This document shows positions 42,801 through 54,800 of a stretch of 64,000 bases of DNA, in pieces. How positions within the stretch are numbered: the stretch's first letter is position 1; each line of letters begins with the position of its first letter. The notes under the pieces were generated by a model. It was not told where the DNA came from. It worked only from the letters and a program-made list of their open reading frames with translations, and made no database searches. Where the stretch lies: NCBI GenBank assembly GCA_023653785.1, contig JAMKCH010022464.1:1-64000 (forward strand). Reading direction: 5' to 3'. Source of the DNA: Ophioderma brevispina. Lineage: Eukaryota > Echinodermata > Ophiuroidea > Amphilepidida > Ophiodermatidae. Position numbers and translations under genes: made by a program.

Positions 42801-45800
42801 CACTAACCAATACAAACTCGGTCTTCGGAAGGTCAAGGGGCACCCACCCACCAAGTTTCAATAACGTGCAACCCGGTCTCCGAGAAACCAACGTTTGACC
42901 TCCTTTGACCTTGAATGACCTCTAATGACCTTGTCGTGACCTTTAAAATTTTCGGCATCAATAATCGACCCAACCCTCCAAGTTTCATGTCCATACACCA
43001 ACGTTTACCCCATTTGACCTTTTTGACCTTGAATGACCCCTGATGACCTTTGATCCACTAACCAATATAAACTCGGTCTTCGGAAGGTCAAGGGGCACCC
43101 ACCCACCAAGTTTCAGGAACGTGCGACCCTCAGTCTCTGAGAAAATAGACGCGGTCCATTTGACCTCTTTTGACCTTTAATGACCCCCGATGACCTTTGA
43201 TCCACTAACCAATACAAACTCGGTCTTCGTTCGGTCAAGGGGCACCCACCCACCAAGTTTCAGGACCGTGCGACCCTCGGACTCCGAGAAAATAGATGCG
43301 GTCAGACACACAGAGCTACCGGTATTAAGGCGGTCCCCGGGTTTCGCGATCACCTGGGTTTCGCGATCACCTGGCATGAATGACACTCGGGTTTTGTGGT
43401 GCCTTTGACCCGGAATGACCCCTGATGACCTTGTCGTGACCTTTGAAATTGTCGGCATCAACAATCGACCCCATCCACCAAGTTTCGTCTGGATACACCA
43501 ATCTTTACCCCATTTGACCTCCTTTGACCTTGAATGACCCCAATGACCTTGTCGTGACCTTTAAAATTTTCAGCATCAACAATTCACCTCACCCTCCAAG
43601 TTTCATGTCCATACACCAATGCTTACCCATTTGACCTCTGACTTTGAATGACCCCCGATGATCTTTGATCCACTAACCAATAAAAATTCGGTCTTCGTTC
43701 GGTCAAGGGGCACCCACCCACCAAGTTTCAGAACCGTGCGACCATCGGACTCCGAGAAAATAGACGCGGTCAGACACACAGAGCTACCGGTATTAAGGCG
43801 GTCCCCGGGTTTCGCGATCACCTGGGTTTCGCAATCACCTGGCATGAATGACCCTCGGGTTTTGTGGTGCCTTTGACCCGGAATGACCCCTGATGACCTT
43901 GTCGTGACCTTTAAAATTTTTGGCATCATCAATCGCCCCCGCCCACCAAAAGTTTACCCCTTTTGACCTCCTTTGACCTTGAATGACCCCTAATGACCTT
44001 GTCATGACCTTTAAAATGTTTTGCGTCAAAAACCGACCCCACCCTCCAAGTTTCATGTCCATACACCAACGTTTACCCCATTTGACCTCATTTGACCTTG
44101 AATGACCCCTGATGACCTTTGATCCACTAACCAATACAACCTCGGTCTTTGGAAGGTCAAGAGGCACCCACCCACCAAGTTTCAATAACGTGCGACCCGG
44201 TCTCCGAGAAACCAACGTTTGACCTCCTTTGACCTTGAATGACCTCTAATGACCTTGTCGTGACCTTTAAAATTTTCGGCATCAATAATCGACCCAACCC
44301 TCCAAGTTTCATGTCCATACACCAACGTTTACCCCATTTGACCTTTTGACCTTGAATGACCCCTGATGACCTTTGATCCACTAACCAATATAAACTCGGT
44401 CTTCGGAAGGTCAAGGGGCACCCACCCACCAAGTTTCAGGAACGTGCGACCCTCAGTCTCTGAGAAAATAGACGCGGTCCATTTGACCTCATTTGACCTT
44501 GAATGACCCCCGATGACCTTTGATCCACTAACCAATACAAACTCGGTCTTCGTTCGGTCAAGGGGCACCCACCCACCAAGTTTCAGGACCGTGCGACCCT
44601 GGTCTCCGAGAAAATAGACACGGTCAGACACACAGATAGACAGACAGATAGACAGACCACCGGTATTAATATATAGATAAATGTCAGAGATTGAGAGTAT
44701 TGCATCATGACTAAAATTTGTTTTGCTGAGAAATTAATAAATCTTGATTTTCTTAAGTTTTTAGCTCAAAAACATGATTTTTTTACCCAAAAACACCCCT
44801 GCCACTAAAGTTTTTGACCATCACAACCATCATCAGAGTAATGTGTGCAGGTAACAGACCCGGGATGGTTCCCTACTCTTTTCAATAAGGTCTGCAACTT
44901 TTTACGTGTTCAGGAATTACTCCCCTGATACATGGGACCAACAGCTTTACATGACTCTCCGAACCATGAGGCGCCGGACACCCATTGCATACACCTGCAC
45001 ATTTTACGCAATGGGTGGGAGCGAGGAGAAATTCCACAATCACACTGCTGCGCGATTATGCAATTTCCGACCTTATAGGAACTATTTGAGTATGACCAAG
45101 AAACCCGACTCTCGCGGGGCTCGAACCAGGGCCGCTCGGTCGATCTTATACTCTGCCGACGGTTCAGCGCCTTAGACCGCTCGGCCACATCGCCCCACAA
45201 TCATCATTTTTTAACCATCAATTCATTGAATTGATGGTTATTGCTATCGAGAGCGGCGTGTTTTAATTGTCGGCTCTTATTTTCTCTACTAGTCGGGGTT
45301 TTATTTGCATTTCTGACAAAAAGCTGCCTAGTGGGAGTCAGACACATGGGGAATCTCGTGTTGGGCTTGATTTTTTAAATTACAGTGACGGGAGTCAGTT
45401 TGGGTAACTTTTGTATCTTTTTTGTCAAGTTTCGGACATTTCGTCGGGTGTATTACATAGTGACGGATGTTGATTTTTTATCATTTGTACGAAATTAAGG
45501 GAAATAGTACTAAATACCAAAATCTTCAAACATGCCAAGTGCAGAACCTTGCAAGCACTTCATTAATTAATAATCTTAATTAGAAATTTTGCAATTTTGA
45601 CGTTTGTTGCATAATAGCGACTTTGGTGTATTACATAGTGACGGATGTTGAACCCTCTGTCAAAGAAGTGTATACTTGATTTCCCACCAAGGCTTTTTAA
45701 ATACATTTGTTAATAAATATTCTCATCTTAAATTTATAACTGACACAAGCAAAATATGTAATTAATTTATAAATATCGATATTAGTAGAAATTTATATTA

Positions 45801-48800
45801 TGTTTACAGTTCAAAGCGTGAATCGCGGCAATCCACTCAACATCCGTCATTATGTAATAAACCAAATTGAGCAGATTCGCGATGACGGATGCTGGTTTGA
45901 CGGATGTTCAGAAAACGCCGATCGCTGCTTTCCATAATGACGGATGCTGAATAACCCTTTAGTATAGGGAAAATTCAACATCCATCACTATGTCATGAAC
46001 ATAATTGCCGATATGCGTATTTTTTTGGTGTGACGGATATGATGGTTGACTTTTCCAATGTATTACATCCATTTTATCAAATAAGAATTCATGAATATTA
46101 GCTAAAATAAATTTCCAGTTGTTAATTTCGTTTCTTAATTGGATTTGATTGTTTGAATCGTATGAGGGGATGTGTACGGACCCTCTAGAGTTCGCGACTT
46201 TTCAAATGCGATTTTCTCAGAAACAAAAATTCGTATTTTGTTTAACATCCGTCACTATGTACTACACCCGACGATTTGATGCCGCGTTGTCGTCTTTCCT
46301 CACTGAAGCTATTGGTTAAAGTTCATGTGTGCACCTATTAACCGGTTCTAGTGGGGTCTTTCTGGCGAAAATGAAATGGTGATCGTGGTTTAACCATATC
46401 TACCCAGCATGCAAGGGCTTACCAGGGACGAGGTCAAATGCAAGTGCGAGTTCATTTGACTTGAGTAGATGTAGTGTAAATAAACCCTGGATGAAGGTCC
46501 CCGATTATATAGAGATGATACAAAGAAGTTTTTTTACTTGAGATCAAACTTAAGTTATGTTAATAACTCGTGGTATTTTGCAACCATCTCAAAGAAGATT
46601 CAGCAAAAGTACGAAGAGATACCCAAATTGCCTATTTTAGAACTGCAAAAATATCAAATCCGTACTTAGTCAAATTTGGGTAATCGTGGTTCGTCCCTGT
46701 GTTGACGGCAACCTTTTTTTTTTTCCATTATGATTTAGTATACCGACCTATGCATAATGTTTACGGTATAGGATGGATGAAAAGTTGGGTTTGTTGTTTC
46801 GACGGCAAAGTGTAAATTTTTAGTTTATGTCAATTGGTTATATTTTGGAGTGTTTGATAAATATTTTGGTGTCGCTGAAAATCCTTATCTGGTTGTCATT
46901 ATTTAAGTTCTTGTTGGCTGTCTTCGACATGAAGGACAGTGGCTGCGAAAATGTAATACCATGCCCTCTTGGGCGGTTTCCTCTAAACGATGATCCACCA
47001 CGTTGACCGTTTTTTAAGGCACCTTGGAAATGTTGAAAGCCAGGTCTTGCATTTATAGTGGTCCGTGAAAGTTGAAGACACTTTAATATATTACATTTTC
47101 TAGATATTAATATTCGATTATAAATACGATAAACAAAATCGTTTAAAAAAGGGGAAATTAAAAAAAAATCGAATATTTTTTTTAAAATAACCCTTAAACT
47201 GCGATCATATATTCTATTGCGAGTTGAGACGACAAACACACTTGCCTTACTTTTGGGTTTTAGATATTACTTTGCTATGTCGCTGTGCTCCACTAAATGA
47301 CTGGCCTAACATTCGACTTTTACCTTTCTTAATATTCCACGCTTCGTTTGAATGAAAGCGGAAAATGTTGAAATAAGTGGCGGTATAGGCATATCAATAC
47401 TAAGCGGAAATCTTAGAACACATCTGCCCAAAATCCCTTACATTTTGACTAGGAAATATCCTAAAAAATCGTTCAGACAAGAGTCAGGGAAATTTGTCAG
47501 TAGAATCCCTCTATTGATCGAGGCTATTCCTCAAAGTGGCCTGAAACATACGAAAATTAATACCCCCGGAGAGACATTTTTTCTAAACCCGTAAAAACCC
47601 GACAATTTTCTCTGTACCAGTATGCCATGACCTCTCTGATATCCTATTATGGGTTACACAAATAACTCATATACGAATGTTATCGAGCTTGCTGCAATAC
47701 AGAGCATTGTAAGGCATCGCCGTGGGAACCTGGAGTGTGAAGTTTAACTGTTTAGTAGTGTACATTTGAGATAACTTCACACTTTTGTTATAGTAAAAGA
47801 ATGCACTGACCCAAGTCGCATATTGAGTATACATAAGAGTGGCCGCTAATGACCCTGTATGGCCTTTGACCCCATTGTCAATATATATAATCAAAAACCT
47901 TTTGCAAACTAAAACTACTGACAAAACTAAGGAACCACTGGCCCAGACTTTTACACCTGGTATGCTCAGAATGACTATTGGTGACCCACCCATGTGCCCT
48001 TTTTAACTCTAGTGGCCCCCTGACCCCATATGGTCAAAATCTATATTACTAAAAAAAATCAACTTTTGGGGCTTGGGGGTTTGTCGGATATGCGTTAGCC
48101 GTCCTTAACATGTACGGATATATGAATTTGAATTTGGTGGGTGGTTAGAGCTCCAAGTACGAGTTTGTGGTCACGATTTAGATTAGGAAAAAATTGGTCA
48201 TTTTGGGGTCAAAGGTCATTCAGGGGTCATGGAAACTGATGGTGTTGTGACATCAAAACGTATATGCCTTTTACATTGTTAGGCAAAAAGATAATGGTCT
48301 TTACAAAGTAATATTAAAGACATTAGATTATCAAGTCTACAAGCACGTCGTCAAATGGTTCTGACTGTGCTGTGACGTGTAAACGTTTAAACTTTTGCAC
48401 GAACGGAATTAAGGGTCACTACACGTTTAGAAATTTCACTACACGTACACATACACGTCAGCAAACCCTTACTTTTGTTCAGTATTATTTTATTGCTGAA
48501 AGCAAATTTTCACCAAAATTACCCGCGGTCATGAAAGTAAAGTAAACAGTTTCAATGCTTCTCCTTAGAAATGTTTCCGACTTTTACGGAAAACTGGGAA
48601 TCCCCCGTTTACCAAGTTCTTGTACGTGAGTGGGATCGGACTTCTATGGCAAGCTATAAAGGCCAAAACGTAAGGCTGACAAGCGTTGCGAGAAAGTAGC
48701 AAAACTGCGTTGCGCATCATTTCGGCAACAAACGCGTTGCGACGAGGCAATCAAAATCATGAATTTCTTAGGACGATTAAAAAAATAGACCACAACGCGT

Positions 48801-51800
48801 TGCTAGATAACTTGCAACGCGTTGCAAGTATACTCTTCACAACGCGTGCGAGCTTCACAACTCGTTGCAAGTCTCACAAGGCGTTGCTACGGTCACAAGC
48901 CACAAGGGTCATATGTATTGCGCAACTCGTTCTGAAATTCCCAAAGCGTTGCGACATTCGGCAACGCGTTGCACATTTCGGCAACGCGTTGCGGTGTCGG
49001 CCAATCAATCATGAATTTCTGTGCCTTATTCAAAAATATAAATCTCACAACGCTGTTGCGACCTTTGCAACGCGTTTGCAAACCTTCACCAAAGCGTTGC
49101 GGCAATACGTTTATTAACCCTTAATTGCATCACAACGCCTTTTGAAGTTTACAACGTTTGTGAATGCCGCAAAGCGTTGTGAATCTGCAACGCGTTGTGA
49201 GGCCATAATGGTCATAACTTATTGGCCGCAACGCGTTTTTGTGGATTCTATATTTTTTTAAATATTCACAGAATGTATGATTTTTATTGGCCGACACCCG
49301 CAAACGCTTTGCCGAATTGGCGCCAACGCGTTGTGGCCAAAGTCGCAACGCGTTGCTACTTTCTCACACGCGTTCGGCAAATACTTTTATGACCTCTTAG
49401 CTTGTGACCTTCGCAACGGTTTTACGAAAGGTTGCAACGCGTTTTTTTGGCTGAGGTCGCAACGCGTTGTGAAGGCTTGCAACTTGCGTTTGTGAGTTTC
49501 CACAACGCGTTGCTAATACTTATGCAAACAACGCTTTGTGGGTCTAATTTTTTGAAATCGATCTCACAAAATTTGTCTTCTAATTGGCCGACGCCGCATG
49601 CGTTGCTACTTCTGCAAACGCGTTGACGAAATGTCGCAATGCGTTGCTGAAATGTTCGCAACGCGTTGCGGCAAATACTTTATGGCCTTATGGCTTGCCA
49701 TATACTTCGGCATATACCCCGCAAACACGGCCCCAATTACGCGGTTCTTCAATTACAAGAGTGATCTATAAGATAAGGAAAATGGGCAGCTTCCCCCAGT
49801 GAATCGTCGTTTGGGATCTTTAGGATATTCAACTGCTTTATTTTTGTATTAAACAACATAACATGGGTAGTAAAACAAACAACATTTGAGGTCCAAGATT
49901 ATATTTAGTATCGATGCAAAGCCGGGTAATAACCCGATTACGAACGATTTATGGTCACGAATTTCATTTCCGTGGAAGTCGCCAAAATTCGGCAGGTCCG
50001 TTTTCATTCGTTTAACTTGTTTGTGACCGTTAATTTAAACGAACGAAACTACAGACCGTGAGTGTACGGATATGAAATTAACGGTACTCCAGCTCTATTT
50101 CCTGACAAATCGTTTTTCTCCCGCTTTCGGTGCCAGCACAGCATATGTTTTCATATTTAACCCTTTAACTGCTATAGGCATGCTGTTTTTAAAAGTGTTA
50201 AAAATTTAACTCCAGTGGTGCAAAGGGATAGGCCTACAGATAATAGAAACCTTTGTGATTTTTTTTGCCTTTTTTGAATAGTGCTCGCGTCATTGCTATT
50301 AATGCAAAAGTGTTAAGTTTAATTATTTATTGCCTGGTTGTGGACTTTTGTTCCCACTGCCAGTTTCCTAAACGGGGCTGTCAGTACTGCGGAGCCCTGT
50401 CATTTTTTCGGGAAGCTTTATTTTACAGAGCTCATCTCATGATGCAGTTCTATGTTTGTCGATGGCCCCGTTTTCAAGTTATGAGCCTTTAAAGAGACAG
50501 GAGATTTCCAAGAAGCGCCCCCAATTTTTCTCGAACCCCGTTTTTTTACATATTTGGAATGCTTACAAATGTATTAGATCACACATGAAGTGAATAAGCC
50601 GAATACGCCATCTTTATGTAATAAGATGATGATTTAGTAGTTTCTGTCGTACACGACAGAAAGTCAAAGCACGGTTTTCTATGGGGAACGATTACGATAG
50701 CAGGCAAGTTCAAAACAAGGTTTGCGGTTTTCTTTTGCACCTGTTTGTCCAATAAACCTTTGAAACGTTCTCGGTAGGTGGTCTACAACTGATCCAGTGA
50801 AATTTGAGAGAAATTTGTATCCTAAAAAATCTCCTCCTGTCACTTTAAAGTTGACTTTTACTTAGACATTTTCATTTCAATATTTTTTTTAAATCTCCGT
50901 ATGGACTTAGTTCCTACTGACAGTTCCTTAAATGGGGGCTGTCAGATGGCAGAGCCCTGTCAATTTTTTTAGAAAGCTTTATTTTAAAGAGCTCTATCTC
51001 ATGATGCAGTTCATTACTATGTAAGTGGCTCCGTTTTCAAGTTACGAACCTTTTAAAGTTGACTTTTACTTCAACCTTTCATGTCATTCTTTAAAAAAAT
51101 CCAAATGGACTAAGTTCCTGTGACAGTTCCTTAAATGTGGAAGCTTGAATCTTTAAGACAGTATCCATTGGCTGTATCCATCTTGAGGACCTAGGTATTA
51201 AATGCTCACTAAATTTTAAAAAAAAAATCTCCCTGCTTCTAATCAAATCTCCCTGATTCCAAGATCAAATCTCCCTGATTCCAAGATCAAATCTCCCTGA
51301 TTCCAAAATCTCAATGTTGGCAGCTCTGCAAAGGTCATTCAGGGGTCGTTATTGGATAACTTCGTATGGATATGAGTTTAAGTATGGTGGTAGAATTTCA
51401 CCGTACAAGTTTTGTGGTAACATTTTCGAGGGATCATTTTGGGGTCAAAGGTCATCCAGGGGTCATTATCGGATAACTTGGCTGTGCTTTGATATATGGA
51501 TAAGAGTTTTGGTATGGTGGTAGTTTTGCCGTACGAGTTTTGTGGTCACGTTTTCGAGGGGTCATTTTGGGGTCAAAGGTCATCATTCAGGGGTCGTTTT
51601 CGGGTAGCTTGGCTGTGCTTTTATGTATGAATATGAGTTTTGGTGTGGTGGTAGAGTTTCGCCGTACCACTTTTGTGGTCACGTTTTCGAGGGGTTATTT
51701 TGGGGTCAAAAGTCATGTAGGGCCATTATTGGGTAACTTGGCCTTGCTTTCATACCCATGCTTTGACGTATGGATATGAAGCACTCGGGGCGCTAATTAG

Positions 51801-54800
51801 GTCGAAAAACATGCCAGTATACTCATCTAGCGGGTATGCTCAGCTAGTGGGGAATTAGGGGTCGGTCAAAGGTCAAATGGGATAAACATTGGTGTTGGTG
51901 TATGGACATGAAACTTGAGGGTGGGGTTGATTGTTGATGCCACAAATCTTAAAGGTCACAACAAGGTCATCAGGGTCATTCAAGGTCAAAGGAGGTCAAA
52001 TGGGGTAAACTTTAGTATCCAGGTGAAACTTGGTGGGTGGGGCGATTGTTGATGACGAAAATTTTATAGCTCATGACAAGGACATCAGGGTCATTCAAGG
52101 TCAAATGAACCGCAAAACCCGAGGGTCATTAATCCAGGTGATCGCAAAACACAGGTGATAGCCAAATCCAAGGACCGCCTAGTAAAATACTATTAAAGAA
52201 ACCACCGGTCCAGAACTCTAATGGTATGCACAGAATGACCTCTTATGGCCCATATGCCCTTTTGACCTCCAATGACCCTACTTGACCTTTGACCCCAACA
52301 TATCAAAACATTCTTCCAAGTTAAGTTGTATAGCCACCAAACTTGCTCAAGATAACCACTGGCCAAGACCCATGGGCTATATGTCAATTGACCTGTAATG
52401 ACCCTACATGACCTGACCCACAACTATGCATTCCCTAACCATCCCAATTGATGGATTACTCTGCATCATTTAAATGCCCCTTTGAATTTATTTATTACTA
52501 CCTTTCGAATAGAGTTGCGTTTTGTTTACCGATGTGAGGGGTTTTACATTTTGCAGTCCAAACTGCTCCACTATATGTTTTGTGGATTTTTGGAGAAGGC
52601 ATTCAATAGGGCAATGAGGAAAATATCAAAGGCAATGGTACCGTCAGTGGGGCAGGCAAGGTCAACCTCATCGCAATGCTATAAAAAATTTATGCATGTC
52701 AAATAGTTTAAATGGATCAAATAAACAACCCAGGGTGGACACGTAATATAATATCTGCACGGGACCCTACACGAGAGGGGTAAAGTTACTATAGAAGGGG
52801 GTCACGATGTTTAAACTAACTGCTCCTAAATCTAATGTAATATTAGCTCAAAATGATAGTCCTTAGTAACCAGAGTAAAAAAGTCAATGGGTCACATACG
52901 TGTGGTGCTTCCTTTCCAAGATATTTTAGGAAAATAGGCTAAAGGTCATTTGTTTAGTCAAGAACGGTCATGTTTGTACTACCCAGATTTCTTTGTAAAA
53001 ATATTTTTTAGACATGTTTAATGATACTGATTCCAATATGAAATTCTTTTGCATTTTTGGCTTTCATCTTCCTGTTATACTGAAGGGTTCAAATTTTCCT
53101 GTAGGACTCTATTGGGATGGGGACATTATTATACCCCTCCCTATATTAAAGGGAACCAACCCTAATGCCAAATAAGGCATATTTTGAATCGTATACTTAA
53201 ATTTTTTTTTTGTATTTTTTACAAGAAATCTTGGTATTACAAATGTTGACCTTTCTTGAATCACAAATGACCTTTGCCTATTTTCCAATATCTTTGGAAG
53301 GAAGCACCACACGCAGGTGATCACATTGACCCTTTTTTACCTGGTTACCTAAGGCGCTATATTACATTAGATTTGGAGCATTTAAACATTTGAACCCCCA
53401 TAGTACTTGACCCCCTTGTAACACCACCCCGTGCAGCTGATTGAAAACGTGTCCACCCTAGATGTACTTAGGGTCCATAGAACTACCCAGATAGGGCACG
53501 TTTTTATAGCATGAGATGTCAGATTTTGTCATGAATATTAGGGTTTGCCCCCGTCCCTAAATGGTGATGAGTTTGTATGAAGGAGCAAATACAAGAGTTA
53601 GAGTGGGTTCTGAGTTGTTTATGATTGAGGTTAAGGTGGGTGGGGGCGTTAGGGTTGTGTACTATCGCCATTGATATAAATTGCAATTGTGATGATGTTG
53701 TTAGCAAGAGGTGGCAAGAGAATTTTTATTGCCGTGATCTGTAATGCTGTTGACTGGTTTTTGTTAAGTGTGAGACCAGGAGGGCACTTGAAGCGGTAAA
53801 ATTTGGAATGGAAGACTTTCCTTTTAAACCCATCTCATATATATGTGCATAACTTGTTAAAAACATGCTTGTTATCTTATTATGTGGTGGTATAATACAC
53901 ATAAGAAGAATGTTAGAACATAATAAGGATTTAGTTTTTAACAGTTTTAAACCTTTATATTTATGTCACAATTCTAATTTTCTAGGATGAATTTATTCAT
54001 TTTTAGAAAAATAACATATGTATGCGTATTCCGAACAAAGACAAACCTTAACATGTATTATGGTTTGTATTAAAATTGCTGTGTTGTGGTTATCTTTGTA
54101 ATTTGAATCAATCATGAGGAAACGTCACGTGTGCGTCTTATCGCGTCATACCATGCATGATACGTTCGCGATTTTTCTATGGGCAGGAGACCCTTATCGA
54201 TCTAGCATGAGACATGGTGCAGGACGCGCATCTCAAAACTGTGTTGCTCTAGATCCTACGGAGTGCCCAGAAAAACGTGGGAGCCAATCGGTGTACTGCA
54301 TGCTTTTCTGCATGCATTGGTGCTTTACGCTGATGACGATCGACGATCCTGGCGAAGTCAGGTTTATAATCCGTCTAGATATGCACGTAAAGAGTCATGT
54401 GTCTGAAGTTAAATCTTGGGACGACAAAAGTGATGGTGAGTGGGGGGGGAGGGGGAAGTGTCAATGTGTTATGTTGTGGAAAGAGGGTAATAGCAAATGC
54501 TTGGTGTACTAGTGGTGGGGAAATGGATTATGGGAAGATTCAGTCCCACTTCACATTCAATGTGCCACTTGTCCTAATGGTTTGATATTTTGTGTGCCGA
54601 GATGCAGAACAGATCTGAGGGAATGGTGGAACAGCTAGGTGGAAAAGTTGTGATGGTGGAATCAGGTGAAGGAGTTCTCACACTTGGGGACAGGGAAATG
54701 TATAGTGATGGCGAGGGCAGCTGTGAAAATAGAGAATGTTGGTTGGGGTGGGTGAAGTTTAGGGACTGTGGAACAGTTGTAAACAGAGGGAATGTGAGAG

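Noticed and set aside
42370..44631. Minus-strand frames with repeated LLKLGGWVPLD and VLVSGSKVIRGHS
   Set aside because: They reappear exactly with each DNA repeat unit, break at unit edges, and have no known domain.
45100..45196. A genuine tRNA gene on the minus strand
   Set aside because: A and B boxes are present, but the anticodon arm and the acceptor pairing fail; a SINE head fits better.
48686..49661. Frames on both strands across the AACGCGTT region, up to 143 codons
   Set aside because: A palindromic repeat opens frames on both strands at once; the peptides are just the repeat word (QRVA, NALR).
49801..49860. Candidate for the missing blade exon: LGYSTALFLY in 49820-49850
   Set aside because: A stop follows at once, there is no acidic DDS before it, and no donor in the right phase.
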